DNA of 64,000 nt. Origin: Rhizobium sp. BG4 (GTDB taxonomy: Bacteria; Pseudomonadota; Alphaproteobacteria; Rhizobiales; Rhizobiaceae). Under the pieces are notes generated by a model, which saw only the letters and a list, made by a program, of their open reading frames with translations, was not told the DNA's origin and ran no database searches. The translations under genes were made by a program, and so were the position numbers. Positions 36,741 to 44,684 of this stretch are shown here, piece by piece; position 1 is the stretch's first letter, and every line of letters begins with the position of its first letter. Location of the stretch: positions 806,001-870,000 of the forward strand of contig NZ_CP044126.1 in NCBI RefSeq assembly GCF_016864575.1, in the 5' to 3' direction.

Positions 36741-37000
36741 CGGTCGTTGAACTTGTCGGGATTGCCGTAGAACATCTCTTCAATCTCTTCGGCCATCATC
36801 GTGTCGAAGTCGTCGGGGACCTTGATCTGACCGTCCATGAACCCAATGCGGCGCTTCTTCGGCTTCTCGGCTTCATCAATCGGTACGACCTTGCCGATCG
36901 GCTTGCCTGCCTTGGCGATGATAAAGGACTCGCCCTTGGCGACCTTCTCCATCAGGCGCGACAGATTGGTCTTGGCTTCATGGATATTGACGATTTCCAT
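36737..37000 (-). CDS. Phd/YefM-family antitoxin
   Basis: An 87-residue antitoxin. The N-terminus EIVNIHEAKTNLSRLMEKVAKGESFIIAKAGKPIGKVVPID is a textbook Phd/YefM fold (strand, helices, hairpin). The C-terminus (DDFDTMMAEEIEEMFYG) would neutralise the PIN toxin. The paired direct repeats just upstream are likely its operator. Confidence 0.92.
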   Translation of the reverse strand: MEIVNIHEAKTNLSRLMEKVAKGESFIIAKAGKPIGKVVPIDEAEKPKKRRIGFMDGQIKVPDDFDTMMAEEIEEMFYGNPDKFNDR

Positions 37001-37016
37001 GGCGTAAACCTCGTTG

Positions 37017-37043
37017 AACTTAGTCCACTAAACTTAGTCCACT
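37017..37043 (-). promoter_or_regulatory. Tandem repeats upstream of the phd/vapC pair
   Basis: AACTTAGTCCACT occurs at 37017-37029 and again at 37031-37043, a 14-nt period, beginning 16 nt upstream of the antitoxin ATG. The position and phasing fit cooperative binding of antitoxin dimers. Confidence 0.6.
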
Positions 37044-37072
37044 TGCCCGCAATTTTCAATCCGGAGCCCGGC

Positions 37073-37657
37073 ATGTCCAGCATGACCCATTTAAAAGCCG
37101 CCAATCACCGCCGCATGCCGTGGAAGAACGGCGGCGGGGAGACCGTCGAGATCGCCGTCTTTCCCGAGAATGCCGCGCTTGGCGATTTCGATTGGCGGGT
37201 GAGCATGGCAACAGTCGCGACCGACGGGCCGTTCTCGATTTTCGAAGGCATCGACCGGACGCTGTCGATCCTGTCGGGCGACGGCATGGGGCTCGCCATC
37301 GACGGACGGGAGCCTGTGCTTTTGACCCGGGAGAGCACGCCGCTCGCCTTCCCGGCCGATGTGCCTGTCATGGCGACGCTTGCCGGTGGAACGATCACCG
37401 ATCTCAACGTCATGACGCGGCGCGGGCGCCTTGAGCACAGCGTCAAACGCTTTACCGTCGATGGCATGCTTGCGGAAATCGTCCAGGTCGGGACAGTTCT
37501 GCTTGTCTGCCGTGATGGAACCGTCAGCTGCACATATAATGGCGCGCAGATCGCTCTTGATCATGACGATGCGCTGTTATTACCGCTGGATTCTCCTTCC
37601 GCGCTCCAGCTTCAGGGCTCGGGAACTGCCTATCTGATCCATATCCACGCGCTGTGA
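37073..37657 (+). CDS. hutD: HutD family cupin-like protein
   Basis: A 194-residue HutD protein: HLKAANHRRMPWKNGGGETVEIAVFP, FDWRVSMATVATDGPFSIFEGIDRTLSILSGDGMGL, PVMATLAGGTITDLNVMTRRGR. HutD is a bicupin found with hut genes; in Pseudomonas it is proposed to limit urocanate build-up and bind formylglutamate-like ligands. Start at the ATG at 37073 because upstream open frame overlaps the antitoxin promoter. It lies between the hut genes and the ABC operon, about 115 nt before the latter. Confidence 0.9.
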   Translation: MSSMTHLKAANHRRMPWKNGGGETVEIAVFPENAALGDFDWRVSMATVATDGPFSIFEGIDRTLSILSGDGMGLAIDGREPVLLTRESTPLAFPADVPVMATLAGGTITDLNVMTRRGRLEHSVKRFTVDGMLAEIVQVGTVLLVCRDGTVSCTYNGAQIALDHDDALLLPLDSPSALQLQGSGTAYLIHIHAL

Positions 37658-37682
37658 CGCCCGTCTGAAATTCCCTCTACTT

Positions 37683-37694
37683 TTGTATAGACAA
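37683..37694 (+). promoter_or_regulatory. HutC-like operator in front of the ABC transporter operon
   Basis: TTGTATAGACAA has TTGT/ACAA arms and contains TGTATAGACA, one base different from the TGTATATACA core between hutF and hutI. It lies 79 nt upstream of the substrate-binding protein ATG. The adjacent second HutC paralogue is the likely binder. Confidence 0.6.
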
Positions 37695-37773
37695 GACAAA
37701 ATCGGCGTGCCTAATATGCCAATAAACAGGCACACCGAACGCATGCCTAAACAAAGAGCAGGGAACGTCAGAC

Positions 37774-38721
37774 ATGAAAAAAGCATCTGTTATTGCTGCG
37801 GCTCTTGCCGCGCTTCTCGCCGGTAGCGCGGCTCATGCCGCTGAAACCAAGGTTTCGATCGGCATCTCGGGCTGGACCGGCTTTGCGCCGCTGACGCTGG
37901 CCAAGGAAGCCGGCATCTTCAAGAAGCACGGCCTCGACGTGTCGATCGTCAAGGTGCCACAGGCGAGCCGCCATCTGGCGCTGGCATCCGGCGACATCCA
38001 GTGCGCGGCAACGACCGTCGAGACCTGGATCGTCTGGAATGCCGCCGGCGTTGCGACGACGCAGATCTTCCAGCTCGACGTTTCGCATGGCGCTGATGGC
38101 ATTGCCGCGAAGCCCGGCATCGAAAAGATCACCGATCTCAAGGGCAAGTCGGTTGCCGCTTCGGCGCCGGGCACCTCGCCCTACTTCCTGCTCGCTTTCA
38201 TCCTCGCCAAGAACGGCATGAGCATGAAGGACGTCAAGGTCGTCAACATGGAGCCGGGCCCGGCGGCTCAGGCGCTGCTCGCCGGCCAGAACGACGCAGC
38301 CGTGACCTACGAGCCTTATCTTTCCAGCGTCCGCGCTGCGCCTGACAAGGGCAAGATCATCGCCACGACCCTCGATTATCCGGCCGTGATGGACACATTC
38401 GGCTGCACCACCGCCTTCCTGAAGGACAATCCGGAAGCCGCCAAGGCGCTGGCGGCCAGCTATTACGATGCGCTGGAGATGATCAAGACTGACAGGGACA
38501 AGTCCTTCGAGATCATGGGCAAGGACGTGAAGCAGTCGGGCAAGGAATTCGGCGAATCCGCCGCCTATCTCGAATGGCAGGACAAGGCAGCCGCCCAGAA
38601 ATTCTTCGAAACCACCTTCAAGAGCTTCAACGAAGAAGCTGCCGACCTGCTTCTGCAGGCAGGCGTGATCAAGAAGAAGCCGGATCTGACGACGCTCGCC
38701 GATCCGTCCTTCATCAAGTAA
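37774..38721 (+). CDS. ABC transporter substrate-binding protein (NMT1/nitrate-taurine type)
   Basis: A 315-residue periplasmic binding protein. Signal peptide ~1-22 (MKKASVIAAALAALLAGSAAHA). The mature part has the NMT1/SsuA fold: GISGWTGFAPLTLAKEAGIFKKHGLDVSIV, IQCAATTVETWIVWNAAGV, DLKGKSVAASAPGTSPYFLLAFILAKNGM, and AALLAGQNDAAVTYEPYLS-like segments. The ligand is unknown. The HutC-like operator, hutD upstream and hutC2 downstream suggest a histidine- or imidazole-related compound, as inference. A strong hairpin lies between its stop and the permease gene. Confidence 0.9.
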   Translation: MKKASVIAAALAALLAGSAAHAAETKVSIGISGWTGFAPLTLAKEAGIFKKHGLDVSIVKVPQASRHLALASGDIQCAATTVETWIVWNAAGVATTQIFQLDVSHGADGIAAKPGIEKITDLKGKSVAASAPGTSPYFLLAFILAKNGMSMKDVKVVNMEPGPAAQALLAGQNDAAVTYEPYLSSVRAAPDKGKIIATTLDYPAVMDTFGCTTAFLKDNPEAAKALAASYYDALEMIKTDRDKSFEIMGKDVKQSGKEFGESAAYLEWQDKAAAQKFFETTFKSFNEEAADLLLQAGVIKKKPDLTTLADPSFIK

Positions 38722-38736
38722 TCCCTGGACACCAAC

Positions 38737-38759
38737 GGCGCGCGGTCAGCCCGCGCGCC
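38737..38759 (+). other. GC-rich hairpin between binding-protein and permease genes
   Basis: GGCGCGCGG (38737-38745) and CCGCGCGCC (38751-38759) pair perfectly around a 5-nt loop, without a T run. It sits 15 nt after the binding-protein stop and probably stabilises the upstream mRNA end, so the binding protein is made in excess. Confidence 0.65.
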
Positions 38760-38782
38760 CGAGACCATCGAGAAGGCGCGGC

Positions 38783-39556
38783 ATGCATCCACTACAACCC
38801 ATCGGAGCCCGCAGCAGACTGCTTTACGGCCTGCTGTTTTTCGTGATTTTCTTTGCGGGCTGGGGTTATGCGACGCTCGGCGGCTTCGTCTCCAAGACCT
38901 TCCTCGCCGATCCGATCACCATGGTGCAGGATGGCTATGACCTCCTGGTCAACCAGGGCTTCCTCTTCGATATCGGTATGACCATCTGGCGTGTCGTCGG
39001 CGGCTTTATCCTGTCGGCGCTGGTCGCCGTTCCGCTCGGCATCCTGATGGGCGCCTACAAGCCGGTCGAGGCCCTGCTCGAACCCTTCGTCTCCTTCGCC
39101 CGCTATCTGCCTGCCTCCGCCTTCGTGCCGCTCTTGATCCTCTGGGCCGGCATCGGCGAAACGCAGAAGCTGCTGGTCATCTTCATCGGCGCCGTCTTCC
39201 AGATCGTGCTGATGGTCGCCGTTTCGGTTTCCAACACGCGCCGCGACCTGGTCGAGGCCGCCTATACGCTGGGTGCCGGAGACAGTGGCGTCGTGCGCCG
39301 TGTCCTCATTCCCGCCAATGCACCCGATATCGCCGAGACGCTGCGCCTCGTTCTCGGCTGGGCCTGGACCTATGTCATCGTCGCCGAGCTGATCGGCGCG
39401 TCCTCGGGCATCGGCTATATGATCATCAACAGCCAGGCGCTGCTCGCCACCGGCCAGATCATCTTCGGCATCATCGTCATCGGCCTGATCGGCCTCGTCT
39501 CGGATTTCGCCTTCAAGTGGGCCAATCGCCGGCTCTTTGCCTGGAGGCTCGCATGA
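38783..39556 (+). CDS. ABC transporter permease (SsuC/TauC type)
   Basis: A 257-residue inner-membrane permease with about six TM helices. The EAA-type coupling loop reads LVEAAYTLGAGDSGVVRRVLIPANAPDIAETLRLVLGWAWTYVIVAELIGASSGIGYMI, characteristic of nitrate/taurine/sulfonate importers. The 3' end overlaps the ATPase gene by 4 nt (ATGA). It completes an importer with the flanking binding protein and ATPase. Confidence 0.93.
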   Translation: MHPLQPIGARSRLLYGLLFFVIFFAGWGYATLGGFVSKTFLADPITMVQDGYDLLVNQGFLFDIGMTIWRVVGGFILSALVAVPLGILMGAYKPVEALLEPFVSFARYLPASAFVPLLILWAGIGETQKLLVIFIGAVFQIVLMVAVSVSNTRRDLVEAAYTLGAGDSGVVRRVLIPANAPDIAETLRLVLGWAWTYVIVAELIGASSGIGYMIINSQALLATGQIIFGIIVIGLIGLVSDFAFKWANRRLFAWRLA

Positions 39557-40338
39557 GCGAACTCGTCATCAAGGGCGTCAGCCGCACCTTTCCGGGTGTT
39601 CACGGCGGTCAGCCGACGCTGGCGCTGCAGCCGACGGATCTCGATATTCCCCGCAACGACTTCGTGACGATCCTGGGACCCTCGGGCTGCGGAAAGTCGA
39701 CGCTGCTGCGCATCATCGCCGGCCTCGACAAGCCGACGGCCGGGACCGTTACGCTCGAAGGCAAGGCCGTGACCGGACCGGGCGCCGACCGCGGCATGGT
39801 CTTCCAGTCCTACACGCTGTTTCCCTGGCTGACGATCCGCGACAACGTCGCCTTCGGCCTGCGCGAAAAGGGCGTGCCAGAAAAGGAGAAGAACGAGATT
39901 GTCGCCAGCTACATCGACAAGGTCGGGTTGCGCGGCTTCGAGAACCACTGGCCGAAGCAGCTTTCCGGGGGCATGCAGCAGCGCACGGCGATTGCCCGCG
40001 CGCTCGCCAACAATCCGAAGATCCTGCTGCTCGACGAACCCTTCGGCGCGCTGGACAACCAGACCCGCGGCCTGATGCAGGAACTGCTGCTCGGCATCTG
40101 GGAACGTGAGCAGAAGACCGTCATCTTCGTCACCCATGATATCGAGGAGGCCGTGTTCATGGCCTCGCGCGTAGTGACGATGACGGCACGGCCCGGGCGT
40201 ATCAAGTCGATCACGCCGGTCGATCTGCCGCATCCCCGGCATTACACGGTCAAGGCCAGCCCGGAATTTTCGGCGCTGCGCCTGAAGCTCACCGAAGAAA
40301 TCCGCAACGAGGCGATCGCGGCGGCAGCGCACGGATAG
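39553..40338 (+). CDS. ABC transporter ATP-binding protein (SsuB/TauB type)
   Basis: A 261-residue cytoplasmic ATPase. Walker A GPSGCGKSTLLRIIAGL, Q-loop MVFQSYTLFPWLT, signature LSGGMQQRTAIARALA, Walker B ILLLDEPFGALD and switch His in VIFVTHDIEEAVFMA are all intact. The ATG at 39553 overlaps the permease stop; the frame is open a little further upstream but without a ribosome site. The second HutC-like regulator follows 11 nt later. Confidence 0.95.
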   Translation: MSELVIKGVSRTFPGVHGGQPTLALQPTDLDIPRNDFVTILGPSGCGKSTLLRIIAGLDKPTAGTVTLEGKAVTGPGADRGMVFQSYTLFPWLTIRDNVAFGLREKGVPEKEKNEIVASYIDKVGLRGFENHWPKQLSGGMQQRTAIARALANNPKILLLDEPFGALDNQTRGLMQELLLGIWEREQKTVIFVTHDIEEAVFMASRVVTMTARPGRIKSITPVDLPHPRHYTVKASPEFSALRLKLTEEIRNEAIAAAAHG

Positions 40339-40349
40339 GGAAGCTGGCC

Positions 40350-41060
40350 ATGGGGGACATGCCGCTTCACCTTCGCATCCAGAACGACGTCGAGCGCAGC
40401 ATTCTTTCCGGAGAATGGCCGCCCGGCCATCGCATTCCCTTCGAACACGAGCTGACTGTGCAATATGGCTGCTCTCGAATGACGGTGAACAAGGCGCTGA
40501 CCGATCTCGTCAAGCGCGGGCTGATCGAGCGGCGGCGCAAGGCGGGCACCTATGTCCGCTTCCCGCATGCGCAATCGGCCGTGATGGAAATCCACGATCT
40601 CCGGCGCGAGGTGCAGGCCCTCGGCCTCCCCTACCGCTACACGATCGCCAGCCTGAAGGTCCGCCGCGTGAAGCGTGAGGACAGCACGCGCCTCAACCTC
40701 GAGGCAGGGACATCGGTGCTCGACATCGTTTGCGATCACTTTGCCGGCGACCGCCCCTTCTGCCACGAACAGCGCCTAATCAATCTTTCCGCCGTTCCCG
40801 AGGCTGCCGAGGAGCCCTTCAAGGATAGCCCGCCCGGCACATGGCTGCTCGGCAAGGTGCCCTGGAGTTCAGCCGAACACCGCATCCGCGCCGAACCTGC
40901 CAAGGCCGATATCGCCGCAGCGCTGGCTATCCCGGCGGGCAGCGCCTGCCTGGTGATCGAGCGCAAGACGCAGAGCGGCGATGTGCATGTCACCCATGTG
41001 AAGCTCACCTACCCGGGCGACAGCCACGAACTCGTGGCGCAATTCGCCCATGGTGGATAG
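40350..41060 (+). CDS. Second HutC-like GntR-family regulator
   Basis: A 236-residue GntR/UTRA repressor closely similar to the HutC at 29638-30354: the HTH (SGEWPPGHRIPFEHELTVQYGCSRMTVNKALTDLVKRGLIERRRKAG) shares most residues and the UTRA domain is collinear. It begins 11 nt after the ATPase stop and is probably the last gene of the ABC operon, so it would autoregulate through the TGTATAGACA site. Whether it senses urocanate or the transported compound is open. Confidence 0.88.
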   Translation: MGDMPLHLRIQNDVERSILSGEWPPGHRIPFEHELTVQYGCSRMTVNKALTDLVKRGLIERRRKAGTYVRFPHAQSAVMEIHDLRREVQALGLPYRYTIASLKVRRVKREDSTRLNLEAGTSVLDIVCDHFAGDRPFCHEQRLINLSAVPEAAEEPFKDSPPGTWLLGKVPWSSAEHRIRAEPAKADIAAALAIPAGSACLVIERKTQSGDVHVTHVKLTYPGDSHELVAQFAHGG

Positions 41061-41062
41061 CC

Positions 41063-41875
41063 TTAAGCCTGATCCAGTTCGCTCCTCAGCCGCTGCAGGA
41101 ACAGCTTCAGCTGCTCCTCGTCGATGCCGACGAGATGCCGCTTTTCGGGATAGGCGCCGTTTTTCACGTCATCGGCGAATTCGGTGAAGGCAGCGATCCG
41201 TTCGCGCTGCAGCCGGTCATATTCGGCGGCGAAGTTGCGGTAGACCTTGGCGTGGCGCGGGTAGTGATCGCGGTTGGCGCCGAGCACGTCGTCGGCGAAG
41301 AGATATTGCGCATCGCAGCCGGTACCGGCGCCCATCGAGATCATCAGCATCGAGGTGTTCTGGCTGATCGCTGCGGCGACTTCGCCGGGGACCACTTCAA
41401 TCTCGGCTGCGAAGGCGCCTGCCTCCTCCAGCGCCTTGGTCTGCCGCCAGATTTCGAAGGCGCTGGCGGCCGTCTTGCCGACAGCGCGGAAACCGCCGGT
41501 CCAGGTCGCCTTGGAAGGGATGAGGCCGACATGGCCGCAGACCGGAATGCCCTCTTCGCGCATGCGGCGGATGGTCGAGAGACCCGCAGCGCAATAGACG
41601 GCGTCACCGCCGGCTTTCAGCGCCTTGAAGGCTTCGCGCAGATATTCCTCGGCGCTGACATAATCGCCATATTCAAGGCCGGGAACGGCAAACGGGCTCG
41701 GCGCCGCCTCACGGAAAACCGGGCCGAGCAGCGCCGGGGGAACGGAGACCATGTCGATCTTCGCCTTTTCCGCGGCTTCCGCCTCCTCAAGCGTGGTGAC
41801 GCGCAGCATCGTAAGCTGACGCTTACCTTTTATCGATAGGAGGTCGGCAACGGTCGGCCGGCTATGCTTCTTCAT
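41063..41875 (-). CDS. Divergent PanB-like (ketopantoate hydroxymethyltransferase-fold) protein
   Basis: A 270-residue TIM-barrel protein alignable to PanB over the middle and C-terminal half (IPVCGHVGLIPSKATWTGGFRAVGK; MGAGTGCDAQYLFADDVLG). Against E. coli PanB recalled from memory, the Mg2+/substrate residues Asp45, Asp84, Lys112 and Glu114 fall on Pro, Gly, Tyr and Ala (DMVSVPPALL, PGLEYGDYVSAEE, GGDAVYCAAG). Ordinary ketopantoate synthesis is therefore unlikely. It is the last gene of mocD-mocE-mocF-panB-like (12-nt gap), so a role in metabolism of the oxygenase product or released one-carbon unit is possible. True function unknown. Confidence 0.75.
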   Translation of the reverse strand: MKKHSRPTVADLLSIKGKRQLTMLRVTTLEEAEAAEKAKIDMVSVPPALLGPVFREAAPSPFAVPGLEYGDYVSAEEYLREAFKALKAGGDAVYCAAGLSTIRRMREEGIPVCGHVGLIPSKATWTGGFRAVGKTAASAFEIWRQTKALEEAGAFAAEIEVVPGEVAAAISQNTSMLMISMGAGTGCDAQYLFADDVLGANRDHYPRHAKVYRNFAAEYDRLQRERIAAFTEFADDVKNGAYPEKRHLVGIDEEQLKLFLQRLRSELDQA

Positions 41876-41887
41876 CTTGTTCTCCGT

Positions 41888-43111
41888 TCACGCCGCGAGC
41901 AGCGACTTCAGTTTGACATTGCTGGCGGTCAGCGCCGCCGGATCGGGATGGGCACGCGCGGCGATCAGCATTTCCGCAAGGCGGATATCGCGGGCGACGG
42001 CATTGCCGGTGCCGATGCCGCTTGCGGCCAGCAACCGTCCCTTGCCATCGAGATGGAAGAGGATGAAGGCGCCATCGCCGAGGTCGCGCCGCAGATGCGT
42101 GACGGCTCCATCGGCAAGCCCGGCGATCTGCAGCGTCAGGTCATATTGATCCGACCAGAACCACGGAACGGCCGAAACGGCCTCGTTCGCGCCCATCATG
42201 TTGGCCGCGGCGAGGTTGCCCTGCTCCTGGGCATTGCGCCACGACTCAAGCCGCACGCGTTTACCGCCGTAAATTTCAAGGGGAAAAGAGCAGCAGTCCC
42301 CGGCGGCATAAATGTCCGGCGATGAGGTCTGCAAATGCCCGTCGACGGCGATGCCGTTCTCGATCGCCAGGCCTGCGGCTTGCGCCAATTCCACATTCGG
42401 CTGCGCGCCAATTCCGACCAGGATAAGATCGGCCTCCAGCCTCTCGCTGGCAATCTTGATGAAGGCGTGGCCGGTCTCTTCGCCGACGGCCTCGATGGCG
42501 GCGCCGCAGCGCAGATCGATGCCTTCGCCGCGATGACGCTCGGAAAGCGCCAGCGCGATCTCCTCCGGAACGCCGCGTTTCAGGACGCGTTCCAGCCCCT
42601 CGACGAGGGTGACGCGGGCGCCGAGCTTGATCGCGGTGGCGGCTACCTCGAGGCCGATAAAGCCACCGCCGATGATGGCGATGTGCCTGCCGGGCTTCAT
42701 GACATCGCGGAGCGAAACGGCGTCGTGATGCGTGCGCAATGCCCGAATCCGGGCGCTGACGGCCGGTGCACCCGGAAAGGCACGCGGGCTGGCGCCCGTT
42801 GCAAGCAGCAGCTTGTCATAGGAGAGGACCGAGCCATCGGAGAGAACGACGCGCTTGGCTTCCGCATCGAGGCTCTTTGCCGATACGCCGGTCATCAGGC
42901 GGATGCCAACTTCCGCATAGCGCTCGGAGGCGGCAATCAGCTTCGGCTCGAGGGCTTCGCTGATGCTCGCTTTCGACAAAGGCGGGCGCTCGTAAGGCAA
43001 CAGCGTCTCGGTGCCGACAAGGGTGATCTCGCCGTCAAAGCCCTTTTCACGCAAAGCAAAGGCGGCCCGGGCGCCGCATTCGCCGGCCCCGATAATGACG
43101 AAGTGAGACAT
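41888..43111 (-). CDS. mocF: MocF-like FAD-dependent ferredoxin reductase
   Basis: A 407-residue pyridine-nucleotide ferredoxin reductase. FAD site FVIIGAGECGARAAFALREKGFDGEITLVG at the N-terminus, NAD(P)H site IAIIGGGFIGLEVAATAIKLGARVTLVE mid-protein, and the C-terminal FAD motif SSPDIYAAGDCC. It would pass electrons from NAD(P)H to the Rieske protein encoded 10 nt upstream, for the MocD oxygenase. Similar to MocF of the S. meliloti rhizopine region; the name rests on operon context. Confidence 0.88.
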   Translation of the reverse strand: MSHFVIIGAGECGARAAFALREKGFDGEITLVGTETLLPYERPPLSKASISEALEPKLIAASERYAEVGIRLMTGVSAKSLDAEAKRVVLSDGSVLSYDKLLLATGASPRAFPGAPAVSARIRALRTHHDAVSLRDVMKPGRHIAIIGGGFIGLEVAATAIKLGARVTLVEGLERVLKRGVPEEIALALSERHRGEGIDLRCGAAIEAVGEETGHAFIKIASERLEADLILVGIGAQPNVELAQAAGLAIENGIAVDGHLQTSSPDIYAAGDCCSFPLEIYGGKRVRLESWRNAQEQGNLAAANMMGANEAVSAVPWFWSDQYDLTLQIAGLADGAVTHLRRDLGDGAFILFHLDGKGRLLAASGIGTGNAVARDIRLAEMLIAARAHPDPAALTASNVKLKSLLAA

Positions 43112-43121
43112 GGAAGCCTCC

Positions 43122-43436
43122 TCAGATGGAGATGAAGACAGAGCCGCCTTCGACCTTGACCGGATAGGTCTTCAGGTTGACGCAGACGGGTGCGCCCTTG
43201 GCCTCGCCGGTTTTGTAGTTGAAGCGGCCGTTATGTTTCGGACATTCGATGATGTCTTCCATCACCAGGCCATCGGCGAGATGGATGCGCTCGTGGGTGC
43301 AGAGCCCGTCGGTTGCGAAGAATTCATCGTCGGGGCTGCGATAGACGGCGAAGGTCTTGCCGTCATGGTCAAAGCGCATGACATCCTCTTCGTCGATATC
43401 ATCCTTGGCGCAGACTTCGATCCAGTTTCCGCTCAT
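43122..43436 (-). CDS. mocE: MocE-family Rieske [2Fe-2S] ferredoxin
   Basis: A 104-residue soluble Rieske ferredoxin. The cluster ligands are C-x-H in LCTHERIHLADG and C-x2-H in IECPKHNGRFNYKTGEA; the chain ends in VNLKTYPVKVEGGSVFISI. It is the electron carrier between the reductase downstream and the membrane oxygenase upstream. Gaps of 27 nt (to mocD) and 10 nt (to mocF) support one operon. Confidence 0.92.
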   Translation of the reverse strand: MSGNWIEVCAKDDIDEEDVMRFDHDGKTFAVYRSPDDEFFATDGLCTHERIHLADGLVMEDIIECPKHNGRFNYKTGEAKGAPVCVNLKTYPVKVEGGSVFISI

Positions 43437-43463
43437 ATCTTCCTCCCAGAATTATCGTTGGTC

Positions 43464-44549
43464 TTACTGAGCCGCCGGGGCGAGCTCGGCGTGGAACTCC
43501 TCGCGATACGGCCGCGCCGTCTGCGGCAGTTCGCGCTTCAGGAAATAGTCCTCGTTTCGCAACTGGCGAAGAAAAGCCGGGATCATTTCCTTGTAGCCCG
43601 ACCACATCGACGGGTTCGGCGCCGGAAGGTCGTGCTTGATCATCGCATGCAGCTGCGGCAGCGCATGGTACGGCACCATCGGGAACATGTGATGCTCGAC
43701 GTGGTAGTTCATGTTCCAGTAGATGAAGCGGCTGATCGGGTTCATGTAGACCGTGCGGCTGTTCAGCCGGTGGTCGATGACGTTGTCGGCGAGGCCGCCA
43801 TGCTGCAGCAGGCCGGTCATGACATGGTGCCAGGCGCCGTAGAGGCGCGGCAGGCCGATCAACATCAGCGGCAGGAACGAGCCCATATAGATCGCTAGCG
43901 CGATGGTCGCGACATAGATCGCCAGCCAGATGCGGGCGACGCGGATCGTCTTTGGCTGCTCCATCTCGGGAATGAAGGTCTTCTCGGCCTCGCTGACGAC
44001 GCCGGAGGCGTTGCGCAGCATGTCGATCACAGCATAGCCGGCATCGAGGATGCCGAAGAAATTGAGGATCAGCCGGAAGAGGTCCGGCGGGCGCATGACG
44101 GCAATTTCCGGATCGCGGCCGACAATGACGGTGTCCGTGTGATGACGGGTATGGCTCCAGCGCCAGGTCACCGGGTTGCGCATGATCATGAAGCAGGCGA
44201 TCTGATAGACGGCATCGTTCATCCAGCGCGTCTTGAAGGCCGTGCCGTGGCCGCATTCGTGCCAGCGGCTATCGGACGCCGAGCCGTAGAGAACACCATA
44301 GGCGAGGAAGAACGGAACGCAGATCCACGAACCCCAGAAATAGATACCGAGACCGGCGAAAACCAGCATGCTGCCGAGCCAGATGATCGTGTCGCGGATC
44401 GCAGGCGCATCCGAGCGCTGCATCAGCGCCTTCATCTCCTTGCGCGCTACGTCGGTGTGATACCATTGCGCTGCCGCAAGCCCGGTCTCAACCGCCCGGC
44501 GGCTGCTCTCCCCCAGCAGGCTGTAGTCGCGTTTCATCGTCTCGGTCAT
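43464..44549 (-). CDS. mocD: MocD-like membrane di-iron oxygenase/desaturase
   Basis: A 361-residue fatty-acid-desaturase-superfamily protein with four or so TM helices and the three histidine boxes HECGH, HTRHH and HVEHH. In S. meliloti, MocD with MocE and MocF is implicated in removing the O-methyl group of the rhizopine 3-O-methyl-scyllo-inosamine. The substrate here could be that compound or another methoxy or alkyl compound. It is the first gene of the minus-strand operon and is divergent from the LacI regulator, sharing an intergenic region with two dyads. Confidence 0.88.
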   Translation of the reverse strand: MTETMKRDYSLLGESSRRAVETGLAAAQWYHTDVARKEMKALMQRSDAPAIRDTIIWLGSMLVFAGLGIYFWGSWICVPFFLAYGVLYGSASDSRWHECGHGTAFKTRWMNDAVYQIACFMIMRNPVTWRWSHTRHHTDTVIVGRDPEIAVMRPPDLFRLILNFFGILDAGYAVIDMLRNASGVVSEAEKTFIPEMEQPKTIRVARIWLAIYVATIALAIYMGSFLPLMLIGLPRLYGAWHHVMTGLLQHGGLADNVIDHRLNSRTVYMNPISRFIYWNMNYHVEHHMFPMVPYHALPQLHAMIKHDLPAPNPSMWSGYKEMIPAFLRQLRNEDYFLKRELPQTARPYREEFHAELAPAAQ

Positions 44550-44617
44550 CTTTGCCTCCCGCCAATCCCTGGCTGATATGAAGGTTAAGTTGACTTTGCC
44601 CAGGGCTCAATGCAGTC

Positions 44618-44666
44618 TTGATATATTCTATCAAAAACCATCACATGTGGCTTTCATCTGTGATGG
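44618..44666. promoter_or_regulatory. Two dyads (candidate LacI operators) between mocD and lacI-type gene
   Basis: TTGATA-N5-TATCAA at 44618-44634 and CCATCACA-N13-TGTGATGG at 44638-44666 are both perfect inverted repeats in the 135-nt divergent region. The GATGG/CCATC half-site returns at 45714-45733, which supports one common regulator. Confidence 0.65.
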
Positions 44667-44684
44667 ATTATATCAGGAACCGTC

